A DNA stretch of 61,664 nucleotides, from assembly GCA_016190665.1 (NCBI GenBank), contig JACPQD010000076.1:1-61664 (forward strand), in the 5' to 3' direction. Shown here piece after piece: positions 19,762 to 28,714 of this stretch (positions are counted from its first letter, which is position 1; every line of letters starts with the position of its first letter). A program made the translations under genes and the position numbers. Under the pieces are notes generated by a model. The model searched no databases, had not been told where the DNA came from, and saw nothing but the letters and a program-made list of their open reading frames with translations. This DNA comes from Chloroflexota bacterium. GTDB lineage: Bacteria; Chloroflexota; Dehalococcoidia; JACPQD01.

Positions 19762-20832
19762 CTATTCAGAATTCGCCGCTAACTCTATGGCCAAGGCCAC
19801 CGCGGTCGAGCCTCCGAAGGTGGGCATGCAGCAGGAGTGCTTTCCGGCGCCGCCCACCACGATGACTATGATGTCCTCCGGCCGCTTGCACATATGGATC
19901 AGTCCCTTCTCATCCGGAGGACCGTAACGCTCGGGAAACTCCAGATGGCGCCTCTGGTTCTCCGGGGACAGCCTCGTCAAGTGCACCGCTGAGTTCTCAA
20001 AGATGAATTCCTTGACGTCAGCCTTCGAATAGCCGTCCCTGGCAATGAGGTGGGCATGCTCCGTCCCCAGGCAGAGCACTGGCTCGCCTGTCTGAAAACT
20101 GAGACTGTTGCTGCCAATGCCCCCAAAGCCCGCTGCCAGTGTGATGAGCAAACTCTTGCCGCTGGCGCTGACGTGGTCGTTGAGATTATGTGGGCCCTCC
20201 ACACCGTCTACCGTCACTGTGCTGGTATCCAGGGAGAAACCCTTCTCGACATGGAAGGGCTCCCAGGGGTTCTCCTCTTCATTTTCAGCCACACAGTAGG
20301 TATATTTGGAGCACTGGCCTTGTGAGCAGAGGTCCAGGCGTCCGGGGATAGCCCCACCGATATTCATCAGGATGAGGCGGATCGCCCGCCCAATGGCAGC
20401 GTTGCTGCGAGTCCCCGGCCCAAAGGCGCCGTAGCCCGAGTTCATTTCCAGCTTCTTGGCTATGGGCCCGTTAACGATGAGCAGGGGAGCCACTGGATGT
20501 GTGGTGGCCTGCACACCGTAGAGGTTGAACTCCTCGCGGCTCATTGCCTTTATCGCGGTGATGATGACAGGCATATACTTCGGCAGGCAGCCAGCCATGA
20601 CGCAGTTGATGGCTATCTTCTCCACCGTGGCCAGCCCCCATTTAGGCGGGATAGTTGCAATAACATCTTCCGGGCCAAGATGGGTACCGGAGCACATCTT
20701 CACGATCCTGTCCTCGGTGGGAGCGACGACGGGAAGGCCGTCGGTCCAGCCCCTCCCGTAGAAAAGGCGGTCCACAGCCTCAGCCGAGTTCAGTACCCTG
20801 GACTTTTCCGATGCTAACTTCACACCGGCCAT
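19762..20832 (-). CDS. Partner protein of UGSC selenoprotein (stand-alone C-terminal-domain homolog)
   Basis: 356 residues, same family as 14455-15525. Blocks: G-W-T-D-G-L-P-V-V-A-P-T, V-E-K-I-A-I-N-C-V-M-A-G-C-L-P-K-Y-M, I-V-N-G-P-I-A-K, I-G-R-A-I-R-L-I-L-M-N-I-G-G, H-V-E-K-G-F, and a C-terminal V-V-G-G-A-G-K-H-S-C-C. It lies 96 bp downstream of the short UGSC gene at 20929-21546, so the order here is UGSC then partner, reversed relative to the 14-kb pair. It may also be translationally linked to the amidohydrolase gene (8-bp gap). Catalytic role unknown. Confidence 0.8.
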   Translation of the reverse strand: MAGVKLASEKSRVLNSAEAVDRLFYGRGWTDGLPVVAPTEDRIVKMCSGTHLGPEDVIATIPPKWGLATVEKIAINCVMAGCLPKYMPVIITAIKAMSREEFNLYGVQATTHPVAPLLIVNGPIAKKLEMNSGYGAFGPGTRSNAAIGRAIRLILMNIGGAIPGRLDLCSQGQCSKYTYCVAENEEENPWEPFHVEKGFSLDTSTVTVDGVEGPHNLNDHVSASGKSLLITLAAGFGGIGSNSLSFQTGEPVLCLGTEHAHLIARDGYSKADVKEFIFENSAVHLTRLSPENQRRHLEFPERYGPPDEKGLIHMCKRPEDIIVIVVGGAGKHSCCMPTFGGSTAVALAIELAANSE

Positions 20833-20928
20833 GCTTTGCCCCTTTCGAGATGAAACTAATGCTGTGATTGAGGTAGCACCACCTCGCTTCCTTCAAGAGC
20901 GCACAACGGAGCGCAGGCGCACCCTTGT

Positions 20929-21546
20929 CTAGGCGAAAATGGGCTTCGGCCTGAACGTTCCCTTGGGCTCTGGATACCTACCGCGGAACTCCTTCGCCAG
21001 CTTCTCCCGCGGAGCCGTGAGGACGTGGACTATGTCATCGATGACACTATCGGCTTTGGCCCAGACCGCCTCCCTCTCCAAGCCGCCGATGGGATGCGTG
21101 GGCATGGCGAACGGCAAAGCAGGAATTCCCAGCACCTCAGCCTCCGCTCGGCCCAAGGAAGCGAACTCGTTACTCACAATGGTGGCGACCGGAATACCTC
21201 TCTTCTCTAGCTCTATCGAGTCGTGGATACTCCACGACGTGCAGGAGCCTCAGTCACCCGTACCGTTTATCACCACATCGGCCTTGCTTGCCAACTCTTC
21301 GATAGTGGACTCGGCGGCGCCCTTCGCTGGCTGCGATTTGCGCTTCCGTATCACGCCGGACAGATTGAAACGCTTAGAAAGTTGCTGCTGTACCCTGTCC
21401 ATGAAAACATCACAGTTGGTCTTGCCGTTGTCCAGGAAACCCACCACTTTGCCGTTCAGGTCCCCCGCCCGCGGCGCCATCTCATGCTCCGTAACAGCCG
21501 TCCTGCCCGTAGGATGGTAGACGAATATGTATTTCGCCTGTGTCAT
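20929..21546 (-). CDS. UGSC-family selenoprotein, short form (U99)
   Basis: 205-residue protein with in-frame TGA at 21250-21252 (codon 99), motif G-D-U-G-S-C-T-S-W. The ATG at 21546 is preceded by AAAGGAGAGG. An upstream in-frame extension to 21633 has no ribosome site. The N-terminal motif is L-N-G-K-V-V-G-F. After Sec come I-E-L-E-K-R-G-I-P-V-A-T-I and P-T-H-P-I-G-G, as in the other short forms. It lies 234 bp after a binding-protein gene and directly before a partner gene. Confidence 0.87.
21220..21238 (-). promoter_or_regulatory. SECIS-like hairpin after UGA codon 99
   Basis: Bases +12 to +18 (GUCGUGG) pair with +24 to +30 (CCACGAC) around an AGUAU loop whose second base is G. Five further pairs can form between +1 to +5 and +37 to +41. 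Stem position and stem sequence equal those in the UGSC gene at 13725-14282, while the loop differs. Confidence 0.72.
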
Positions 21547-21647
21547 TTCCTCTCCTTTGACTGCGTGACCTTGGGGCCAATAATGCCTGCCTCCGCCTTG
21601 AGACCAGGCGACACTTCCAGTACAACGTAACATCGATTTATGCGCAC

Positions 21648-21734
21648 GGTGGGTGGAGCCAGGCGTGACCCATCAGAAAGAACACGGCACGTGATAGTGG
21701 GTTGTCTCGCGATTTCGTCAGGGCTCCACCCACC
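21648..21734. repeat. 13-bp inverted repeat between binding-protein and UGSC genes
   Basis: GGTGGGTGGAGCC at 21648-21660 is the exact reverse complement of GGCTCCACCCACC at 21722-21734, with 61 bp between. It sits in the 234-bp gap after the binding-protein stop. It could be an attenuator or terminator, or the ends of a small mobile remnant. Confidence 0.5.
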
Positions 21735-21780
21735 CCACGGCTGAAATACCTGTGTCCGAGCTTATCAGTGTTACACGCCA

Positions 21781-23481
21781 CTAGTTGGCCAGCCAGACCT
21801 CCGCAAAGGAAAACGCGTTGTGGAAGCTCGTAGGTGGATAATAGTCCCTCACCTCTTTCCACCAGGCGTAGGCGGCATTGGCCCAATAGGCTATGGCAAT
21901 CGGCAGGTCCTTCAGCAAGATTCTCTGCATCTCCCAGACAATCTTCTTGCGTTCCGCGGGGTCAAGCGCTCGAGACTGTTTGGGGTACAGATCATCGTAT
22001 TGGGGATTGCTGTATCCGGCCCAGTTCCTGCCGCCACCGGTCACGAAGAAGTCGCCCAGGAGGATATCCGGGTCTGTGCCAATGGAGCCCGATGACCCGG
22101 CAACAATGCTGTAAGCCTTTCTGTCCCGCTGATCAAAATAGGCGGCGGTCTCCTGCAGATTGAGGTCCAAAGTGACGCCGATGGGGGCGACGGCATCCTT
22201 CAAGAGCACACCTACAGCCTGGTTCGCCGGGTCCGTCCTCGTCAGGGCCTGGTTCTGGAACCCGTTCGGGAAGCCTGCCTCTGCCAGCAGCTTCTTCGCC
22301 CCTTCGATATCGGGCTTTGCGTAGCCCGGCATCTTCGTTATCTCGTCCTCCGGGAGTGCCCATTCTCCCGGCGCCTGGGGGGACATCCCCACCACACCAG
22401 CCCCCTGCAGCCCCGTCGCCAGCATCTTCTTGCGGTCAAAGGCCAGGCTTATCGCCTGGCGCACCCGGGCATCGCTCCATGGCGCCCTGGCCACGTTGAA
22501 GATCGCACCGTACCAGGCTGGGTGAAATCCCCACTTAACAGCTATTTGGCCTGATAGCGTTTTTTCAATCGTCTCGGCTTGCGCCATGGTCATGTAAGGG
22601 AAGGGCGTATACCAGAGGATGCTCCTGGTCCTGAGGGCGGCGAATCGAGTGAAGGAATCCGGAATTATGTAAGCTTTGATGCCGTCCAAATAGGGCAGGC
22701 CCGGGACGAAATAGTCAGCGTTCTTTGCCAGTTCCCAGCCGATACCGCTGGAGTAGTCCTTGAACTTGAAAGCGCCGCTCCCCACCAACGTCTTCGTCAT
22801 GTCCCCCTTCTTCTCCAAGACGAGGCGCTTGGGCATCACGGCGAACAGGAAACTGCCCATCATCGTCATGAGGGAAGCCTGGGGATAGCTCAACGTTATC
22901 TTGACGGTGGAGTCGTCAGGCGTAGCGATGCTGGTGACCGCTGCCAGTTGCGTTCGCCTGGGGCTCTTGGTCAGGCCGAGGCTGGGATCGCGTATTCTAT
23001 CTAGAGAGAATTTCACGTCCTCCGCAGTAAGCGGAGTGCCGTCGTGAAACTTCACTGCTTTTGCCAGACGGAAGGTATAGACCTTGCCATCAGGGCTGAG
23101 TTCCCAGGTAGTGGCCAGGTCGCCGACCACCTTGGTTTCCGGCCACGCGCGTGGATCGTATCTTGCCAGGCCGCTGTAAGTTGGATTCGTAAGCGCGTAG
23201 ATGTAGGCTGTCTCCTCCCGATGAATGTCGAGGCTTGGTGGATCTCCGCCGATGCCGATAGTCAAAATGCCGCCGTAGCGTCGCTGCTCTGCTGTTGGCT
23301 TGGGGCTGGGGCTGGGAGCCGCGGCTTTCGGCGTGGATGGTGCAAGCGGCTTGGCGGTGGCGGCTGATGGAGCCACAGTCTTCGGCGCACGCGTCGGTTC
23401 CGCTGCCGGGGCGCAGCTTGCAGCCAAGAGTCCGAGGACGGAGAAGCAAGTGGCCGCGGTGAGGAGCTTGCTGCTAAGCAT
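21781..23481 (-). CDS. ABC transporter substrate-binding lipoprotein, family 5
   Basis: 566-residue SBP_bac_5 protein. The ATG lies behind AGGAGG. A frame to 23715 extends upstream but would bury the signal peptide. Lipobox LAASC (Cys23), Ala/Pro linker, then E-Q-R-R-Y-G-G-I-L. Blocks V-G-D-L-A-T-T-W-E, F-H-D-G-T-P-L-T-A-E-D-V and G-S-G-A-F-K-F-K-D-Y are as expected for ligand-binding lobes. Closest in pattern to the copies at 26.9 and 29.2 kb, including W-A-N-A-A-Y-A-W-W-K-E-V-R near the C-terminus. Confidence 0.92.
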   Translation of the reverse strand: MLSSKLLTAATCFSVLGLLAASCAPAAEPTRAPKTVAPSAATAKPLAPSTPKAAAPSPSPKPTAEQRRYGGILTIGIGGDPPSLDIHREETAYIYALTNPTYSGLARYDPRAWPETKVVGDLATTWELSPDGKVYTFRLAKAVKFHDGTPLTAEDVKFSLDRIRDPSLGLTKSPRRTQLAAVTSIATPDDSTVKITLSYPQASLMTMMGSFLFAVMPKRLVLEKKGDMTKTLVGSGAFKFKDYSSGIGWELAKNADYFVPGLPYLDGIKAYIIPDSFTRFAALRTRSILWYTPFPYMTMAQAETIEKTLSGQIAVKWGFHPAWYGAIFNVARAPWSDARVRQAISLAFDRKKMLATGLQGAGVVGMSPQAPGEWALPEDEITKMPGYAKPDIEGAKKLLAEAGFPNGFQNQALTRTDPANQAVGVLLKDAVAPIGVTLDLNLQETAAYFDQRDRKAYSIVAGSSGSIGTDPDILLGDFFVTGGGRNWAGYSNPQYDDLYPKQSRALDPAERKKIVWEMQRILLKDLPIAIAYWANAAYAWWKEVRDYYPPTSFHNAFSFAEVWLAN

Positions 23482-23626
23482 TGTGGAGCCTCCTGATATT
23501 GTGTGCAAGCCGATGATGTCGTCGTGTTGCTCTACCTTGCTATTGAGCCTTAAGTTACTCTGGCGTGACGGTGACAACTTATCGTAATAATGCCAGACCT
23601 CCTCATCCGAGTCCCATAGCCTAGTG

Positions 23627-24682
23627 TCAGGCCAACGCTGTCGCTGTCCTTCCGGACAGGTACTGCTCAAATATCTGGAGGTTGGACAGGCTAGGCTGCA
23701 GTACTCCGTCTTCAATTCTGTGCATCACGGCAGTCATTGCCTCATTCGCAGGTGTCGGCACTTTGGCTGTGCGTCCCTTCTTGACGACCAGGCCGTTGAT
23801 ATAGTCTGTTTCGGTGAGGCGCCCCTTCGCAATGTCCTGCTGGATCATGGTCGTTCCCGCATGACTGACGACTGTTGCATTGAGCTTAAGAAACAACTCG
23901 TCTGTCAGCCCCCGGAAGTCCTCGGCGGTCAGTCCGAACATAGGCTCTAAAGTATACCCCAGGGCTGAGGCCACGCGCGCGGCCTCTCTACCCAGCTTCA
24001 TGAGTAGGTCTACAATCCCAGGATTCTCTAACATCTGCGGCAGCGTAACATCGAAGGCTGCGCGAGGTGTCGCGCGCATGCAGTTGAACATCAGCTTGGT
24101 CCATTTTACCCCCCATATGTTGGTGCTTACTTGCGTTCTGCCCACTGCACCGAGGACCTGCGCCACTTCCTGAAGGCGCGGGGTGATCCTGCCGTCGAGC
24201 TCACCTAGAACGAAGGTTGTGGAGAGACGGTCGGTGTTGCGCCTGACCCACCCTGGTTCGAACACCTCAGCGGATACCTCGAGGGCGCACGCCATGTCTC
24301 GCTGGCGGCCGATTACGGGGGAGATCCACTCATCGTTGAGACTATTCTGCACCGAGACAAGTACCCCATCTGACTTAAGGTAGGGTCTGATGAACTCCAC
24401 CATCCAACGGGTATCGTACGACTTAGCCGCGAGGAAGACAACATCGAGCTTCCCTTGGAGCGCCCACTGCCGGAGGTCCTTCATCTCGCAAAGATGAAAG
24501 GCCTGCACTGGTACGACGTATTCCTCTTCTGGCATGGTGACGCGCAACCCATGAGCCTTCATCGCCTCTATGTGAGCTGGCCATTGGTCAATGAGCAGCA
24601 CGTCATATCCTGCTTTGGTGAGGTCCGCGCCGATGCTGGCGCCTAAGGCGCCCGCGCCCAAGACAGCCATCTTTTTCGCCAT
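23627..24682 (-). CDS. Ketopantoate reductase-like (ApbA/PanE family) oxidoreductase
   Basis: 351-residue NAD(P)H-dependent reductase. The N-terminal Rossmann motif G-A-G-A-L-G begins at residue 8. The Lys in W-G-V-K-W-T-K-L near 195 and the following Asn fit the catalytic block of ketopantoate reductases. C-terminal helical domain with T-P-A-N-E-A-M-T-A-V. The ATG is behind AAGGAGG. Pantothenate genes are absent nearby and the gene sits in a catabolic cluster, so reduction of another 2-oxoacid is as likely as ketopantoate. Gene symbol therefore withheld. Confidence 0.83.
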   Translation of the reverse strand: MAKKMAVLGAGALGASIGADLTKAGYDVLLIDQWPAHIEAMKAHGLRVTMPEEEYVVPVQAFHLCEMKDLRQWALQGKLDVVFLAAKSYDTRWMVEFIRPYLKSDGVLVSVQNSLNDEWISPVIGRQRDMACALEVSAEVFEPGWVRRNTDRLSTTFVLGELDGRITPRLQEVAQVLGAVGRTQVSTNIWGVKWTKLMFNCMRATPRAAFDVTLPQMLENPGIVDLLMKLGREAARVASALGYTLEPMFGLTAEDFRGLTDELFLKLNATVVSHAGTTMIQQDIAKGRLTETDYINGLVVKKGRTAKVPTPANEAMTAVMHRIEDGVLQPSLSNLQIFEQYLSGRTATALA

Positions 24683-24754
24683 GCTTCCTCCTTGACAGAA
24701 GGCTCCATATCAACCCTTGATGGGGCACACCAGCCTTTCTCCGCGTCAGCTGCA

Positions 24755-25120
24755 TTATTTCTTGGCAGGGCGCTCCTTTGGCGGGCTCACCTGCTGCCAC
24801 AGCGCTCGATAAATCATCTTGTGCTGAGGATGCCACTCCTCCTTGATCTTGTGCCATTCGTCGATCTGCTGGCGGATCAATTCCCACGTCTTCTCAATGT
24901 CGTCCGTCTCTATCTCGTAGATGGACAGGTTTCTAGCCTGACACTCAGCCCACTTGGTCTCGGGCCGCCCCCTTCGCCCTCTGTTGCGGTACAGGGTGCA
25001 GCGCACCACGCCAGGGAACGTCAACGTGTGCGCCATGTGGTCGTCGAGCCAGTCCTCGAATTCCTGCTGTTTGAGAGGATCATTGGACTCCTGGTGCACC
25101 ATCCAGAGCCACTTTTCCAC
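24755..25120 (-). CDS. Small dimeric alpha/beta-barrel-like protein (EthD-like)
   Basis: 121 residues, GTG start behind GGAGG. N-terminus W-L-W-M-V-H-Q-E-S-N-D-P, then E-F-E-D-W-L-D-D-H, F-P-G-V-V-R-C-T-L-Y, Y-E-I-E-T-D-D-I-E-K-T-W-E and a basic tail. Close paralog of 28715-29077 and more distant from 8036-8437. It lies 14 bp after the partner gene. Function unknown. The repeated placement in these cassettes suggests a role with the same substrate. Confidence 0.75.
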   Translation of the reverse strand: MEKWLWMVHQESNDPLKQQEFEDWLDDHMAHTLTFPGVVRCTLYRNRGRRGRPETKWAECQARNLSIYEIETDDIEKTWELIRQQIDEWHKIKEEWHPQHKMIYRALWQQVSPPKERPAKK

Positions 25121-25134
25121 CGGATTGTTTCCTC

Positions 25135-26187
25135 CTACAACTCAATTTTCTTGATGAACGGCGCCAGGGCGTTATGGGCCAGCCACAGGCTTTGGGGGCC
25201 GGGCCCGCCGGCTACCATAATGTGCCAGTCGTCCGGCCCGGTGGACAGTGGCACCATAACATCGGGGGCGTGAGTGTATAGTTTCTGCCATTCCTCGGGG
25301 AAGCCCGACCTGGCACTCGGGCCGCACCAACCGTACGGGTACCGCGCGTTCTCGTGAAAGAAGCGCTTCACATCCTGCTTGCTGAACCCGGTATCGGCAA
25401 CGCCCTTGGCTTGGTCCGGACCAAACATCATTACCGGATACGAATGCGAGACGGCCATGCGAATGGCCGGGTTGGCCACGTGCCGCCCCATAGCTTGAAG
25501 CAACTCCTGGGTGGAATGAGGGTATGACATCTCCATGTGTCGGGGGGGCTCCCCCCAGAGAAGCGTTACGGTGCTGTCCTCCTCCTTGAAACCCCGTTCG
25601 ACATGGTATGGTTCCCACGGGGACTGCTCCTGATTCTCCCCTATGCAGTAGCTGTAGTGGACCAACCATCCCCAGGTATTCGCCGGGCTCAGCCCTGGCA
25701 TCCCCCCGATGTTGACAGCAACGAGTCGAAGGGCCCGAGCGATGCTCGCATTTGCCTGCCAGCTCACCCCCATCCCTTCGGAACCACAGTTAATCTCCAG
25801 AGCAGCTCGAATCGGCCCGTTGATAATCATTAGAGGCGAGATGCTGTGACTGGTCATCATGCGGCGGTAGGTCCAGGCGCGATTCTCGCCCAGGATCTCG
25901 ACCGCAGTCATGACAACGGGCAAGTATTCCGGCTTGCATCCTGCCATAACGGCGCAGATGGCAATCTTCTCTACAGTAGCCAGACCTCTCGAGGGCTCCA
26001 TCACGGCCACGACGTCTTGTGGGTCGCGACCAGCGTAGCGGACAAAACGCTCCACACGTTCCTCCGTGGGAGGAATCACGGGGTGCCCATCGCCCCACAA
26101 CTGCTGCTCCACATATCTATAGGCGGCGTCGATGTCGTCGGCCACCTCCACCCGGGTCGCGCTCTTGCCCTTAAGGACTTCACTCAT
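25135..26187 (-). CDS. Partner protein of UGxC selenoprotein (stand-alone C-terminal-domain homolog)
   Basis: 350 residues of the same family as 14455-15525 and 19762-20832. Blocks: L-W-G-D-G-H-P-V-I-P-P-T, V-E-K-I-A-I-C-A-V-M-A-G-C-K-P-E-Y-L-P-V, I-I-N-G-P-I, A-R-A-L-R-L-V-A-V-N-I-G-G, H-V-E-R-G-F. The Cys of AGC is kept. It follows the UGGC gene at 26320-26901 after a 132-bp gap that is almost filled by a MITE-like element, so the pair may once have been closer. ATG start, with only a weak purine-rich site ahead. Confidence 0.8.
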   Translation of the reverse strand: MSEVLKGKSATRVEVADDIDAAYRYVEQQLWGDGHPVIPPTEERVERFVRYAGRDPQDVVAVMEPSRGLATVEKIAICAVMAGCKPEYLPVVMTAVEILGENRAWTYRRMMTSHSISPLMIINGPIRAALEINCGSEGMGVSWQANASIARALRLVAVNIGGMPGLSPANTWGWLVHYSYCIGENQEQSPWEPYHVERGFKEEDSTVTLLWGEPPRHMEMSYPHSTQELLQAMGRHVANPAIRMAVSHSYPVMMFGPDQAKGVADTGFSKQDVKRFFHENARYPYGWCGPSARSGFPEEWQKLYTHAPDVMVPLSTGPDDWHIMVAGGPGPQSLWLAHNALAPFIKKIEL

Positions 26188-26207
26188 AGTCTGTTTCTCC
26201 TCGAAGC

Positions 26208-26323
26208 CTAGGTATTAAGTTGCAGAAATAGGCGTAACATGTTTCGGGCCAAACGCCCGTTCTTCAACTTGCCTCTCCCGCGATGGGAGAGGCTAGAGCC
26301 TTTCTGGCGCAACTAAGTACTAG
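26208..26323. mobile_element. MITE-like element, copy A (116 bp)
   Basis: Bounded by CTAG on both sides. The left end CTAGGTATTAAGTTGC and the reverse complement of the right end CTAGTACTTAGTTGCG are near-identical terminal inverted repeats of about 20 bp. The interior carries a CCTCTCCC/GGGAGAGG hairpin. A second copy lies in opposite orientation at 44956-45070. No ORF inside, so non-autonomous. Insertion at TA within CTAG is characteristic of IS630/Tc1-type transposases (family knowledge). The right end overlaps the stop codon of the UGGC gene. Confidence 0.75.
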
Positions 26324-26901
26324 CCTTTGCCGACTCGCCCCGCCAGAACGGGCTCGCGCAAGGCGCGTGCGATCTGCTCGGTGACCTCGGGGATCGAGCT
26401 CTTTATGAGGGGAATGGCTTCAGTCAAATCGCCGAAGGTCTCGCCGAGGGGCAACTCAATAACTCGCCTCTCCGACATGCCGTAGCTCTTAGCCAGTCCA
26501 ACTGCCCGCGCATAGAAGCTGGGAACGGCGATGACAATGGCCGGGATGCCACATTCCTCGAACTCGGCTGACTCGCGGACACTCCGCGCCGTGCACCCCC
26601 CTCAGGAGGCCAGGGCGCTGATCACTACATCAGCTTCCTTGCACATCCGGTCCATCACCTCTTTAGGCAACGCTGGAGCGCCGAAGGCCCCCTGGCGCCA
26701 GGGACGCTTATCTACATTGATAATCCTGGCGCCGTACTCCTGTCTCAATTGCTCTCCAAGAGCGGCTATGGTCACGTCCGCATTGGGGCGGGCATCATCG
26801 ACGAGCGCCACGGTCTTGCCGTGCAGGTCACCTTCCCATCGAGACGCAACCGCCTTGGGGCCGGGCTCCCAGGATTCAGCCTTGGGACTCATAAGTCTCA
26901 T
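26320..26901 (-). CDS. UGxC-family selenoprotein, short form (U100, motif UGGC)
   Basis: 193-residue protein with in-frame TGA at 26602-26604 (codon 100). The motif is A-S-U-G-G-C-T-A-R, so the third position is Gly rather than Ser. ATG start after a purine-rich GCAGGAAAG. N-terminal motif L-H-G-K-T-V-A-L-V-D-D. After Sec: E-E-C-G-I-P-A-I-V-I-A and E-L-P-L-G. The TAG stop is formed by the terminal CTAG of the MITE-like element, so the original C-terminus may have been replaced. It lies 32 bp downstream of a binding-protein gene. Confidence 0.85.
26574..26588 (-). promoter_or_regulatory. SECIS-like hairpin after UGA codon 100
   Basis: Bases +14 to +18 (CGCGG) pair with +24 to +28 (CCGCG) around an AGUGU loop (A-U can close a sixth pair). 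Loop position +19 to +23 and G as second loop base are the same as in the 20929-21546 gene, although the stem sequence differs. Confidence 0.68.
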
Positions 26902-26933
26902 CTTTCCTGCTCTCCTTTGACATCAAGGGGTAA

Positions 26934-28649
26934 TCAGTTAGCTAGCCATATTTCCTGGAACATATAGGAGTGGCGGTGGCCTATCGATGGCGGGGTAAAA
27001 CCCCTGACCTCTTTCCACCAAGCGTAAGGTACGTTACTCCAAAAAGCTATAGCAATCGGGACTTCCTTCAGCAGAATTCTCTGCATCTCCCAGACGATCT
27101 TGCGGCGTTCCGCAGCGTCGAGGGTCCGTGACTGCTTGACGTAAAGCTCGTCGAAATGGGGATTGCTGTATCCGCTGAAATTCGCGTCGGAACCGGCTAC
27201 GTAGCTGTCGCCCAGGATGACGTCCGGATCGGTGCTTCCATGGCCCTGGGAGCCTGGAGCGGTGTCGAAGGCTTTTCTCAGCCGCAGGTCATAAAAGACC
27301 GCAGTCTCCTTTGGGTTAAGGTCCACTGTGATGCCAAGGGGGCCGACCACGTCCTTGAAAAGCACGGCCACTTCCTGCTGCACTTTGGTTGTCCTGACCA
27401 AAGCGTCGGTCTTGAACCCGCTGGGGTAGCCGGCTTCGGCCATCAGCTTCTTGGCGCCCTCCAGGTCTGGCCTGGCATAGCCCGGCGCCTTCGTCATCTC
27501 CTCCTCGGGCAAGGCCCATTCTCCCGGCGCCTGGGCGGCCATGCCTATGATGCCCGCTCCTTCCAGCCCGACTTTCAGCATATTCCTCCGGTCAAAGGCC
27601 ATGCTTGCCGCCTGGCGCACCCGGACATCGCTCCAGGGCGGCTTAGTCACGTTGAAGATCACCGCGTACCAGGCGGGATTGAATGCCCACTTAACGGTTA
27701 CCTTGTCTGACATCGTCTCTTCAATAGTTTTCGCCTGGGAGGGGGTCATGTAAGGCGACATTGGCATCCACCAGAGAACGTTCCTGGTCCTCAAAGCGGC
27801 AAACCTGGCGAACAGATCGGTGACTATGTAACCCTTAAGTCCATTGAGATAGGGCCGGCCCGGGACGAAATAGTCAGGATTCTTTACCAGCTCCCACGAG
27901 ACACCGCTGGCATAGTCCTTAAACTTGAAGGGCCCGCTCCCCACTATCGTCCTGGACATATCACCCTTCTTTTCCAGGACCAGGCGTTTCGGCATCACCG
28001 CGAAGTAGAAAACGGCTATGGACGAAAGAAAGGAAGCCTGCGGATTCTTCAGGCTGATCTTGATGGTGTAATCGTCCGGGGTGTCGATATTGGCAACATT
28101 GGCAAGCTGCTGCCGTCTAGGGCTGTTAGCCAGGCCAAATTGAGGGTCGCGGATTCTATCGAGAGAGAATTTCACGTCCTCGGCGGCAAGGGGAGTCCCG
28201 TCGTGGAACTTGGCCCCTTTCACCAGGGGAAAGGTCAACACCTTACCGTCGGCGCTAAACTGCCAGCTTGTCGCCAGGTCGGGGATCACCTTTGCCTCTG
28301 GCCAGGCGAAGGGATCATATTTGACCAGGCCATTGTAAGCGGCCGCATGAATCGGGGAGTTATAGGATGGCTGCTCCCGATGGACATCGAGGCCCCCCGG
28401 GGATCCGCCAGCGCCGACGGTCAGAGTACCTCCATATTTAGGCTGGTCCGCCGCTGGCTTAGGGGTCGGCGCGGGCGCGGCTGGCTTGGCGGTGGCCGCA
28501 GCGGTGGGCGCCGCGGCGGGCGCCCTGGCCGGCGCTGGCGCTGCCGACTTCGCCGTGGGCGTGGGGGCGACCGCCGGCGCGCAACTCGCTAGCAACAGAC
28601 CCAGGATTGTGAAGCAACTGGGCACGATGAGAAACTTCTTGCCGAACAT
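26934..28649 (-). CDS. ABC transporter substrate-binding lipoprotein, family 5
   Basis: 571-residue SBP_bac_5 protein. The ATG at 28649 lies behind AAGGAGG. The frame continues to 28814 across a neighbouring gene and is not used. Lipobox LLASC (Cys23), very Ala/Pro-rich linker, then D-Q-P-K-Y-G-G-T-L. F-H-D-G-T-P-L-A-A-E-D-V, G-S-G-P-F-K-F-K-D-Y and the tail F-Q-E-I-W-L-A-N are shared with its neighbours. It sits between a small barrel-like gene (65 bp upstream) and the UGGC gene (32 bp downstream). Confidence 0.92.
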   Translation of the reverse strand: MFGKKFLIVPSCFTILGLLLASCAPAVAPTPTAKSAAPAPARAPAAAPTAAATAKPAAPAPTPKPAADQPKYGGTLTVGAGGSPGGLDVHREQPSYNSPIHAAAYNGLVKYDPFAWPEAKVIPDLATSWQFSADGKVLTFPLVKGAKFHDGTPLAAEDVKFSLDRIRDPQFGLANSPRRQQLANVANIDTPDDYTIKISLKNPQASFLSSIAVFYFAVMPKRLVLEKKGDMSRTIVGSGPFKFKDYASGVSWELVKNPDYFVPGRPYLNGLKGYIVTDLFARFAALRTRNVLWWMPMSPYMTPSQAKTIEETMSDKVTVKWAFNPAWYAVIFNVTKPPWSDVRVRQAASMAFDRRNMLKVGLEGAGIIGMAAQAPGEWALPEEEMTKAPGYARPDLEGAKKLMAEAGYPSGFKTDALVRTTKVQQEVAVLFKDVVGPLGITVDLNPKETAVFYDLRLRKAFDTAPGSQGHGSTDPDVILGDSYVAGSDANFSGYSNPHFDELYVKQSRTLDAAERRKIVWEMQRILLKEVPIAIAFWSNVPYAWWKEVRGFTPPSIGHRHSYMFQEIWLAN

Positions 28650-28714
28650 GGTGAAACCTCCTTCTTGGACCGCAGCCTTGGCATCAGCGTTGGCCGATGG
28701 ACTCGCGGAAGGCG

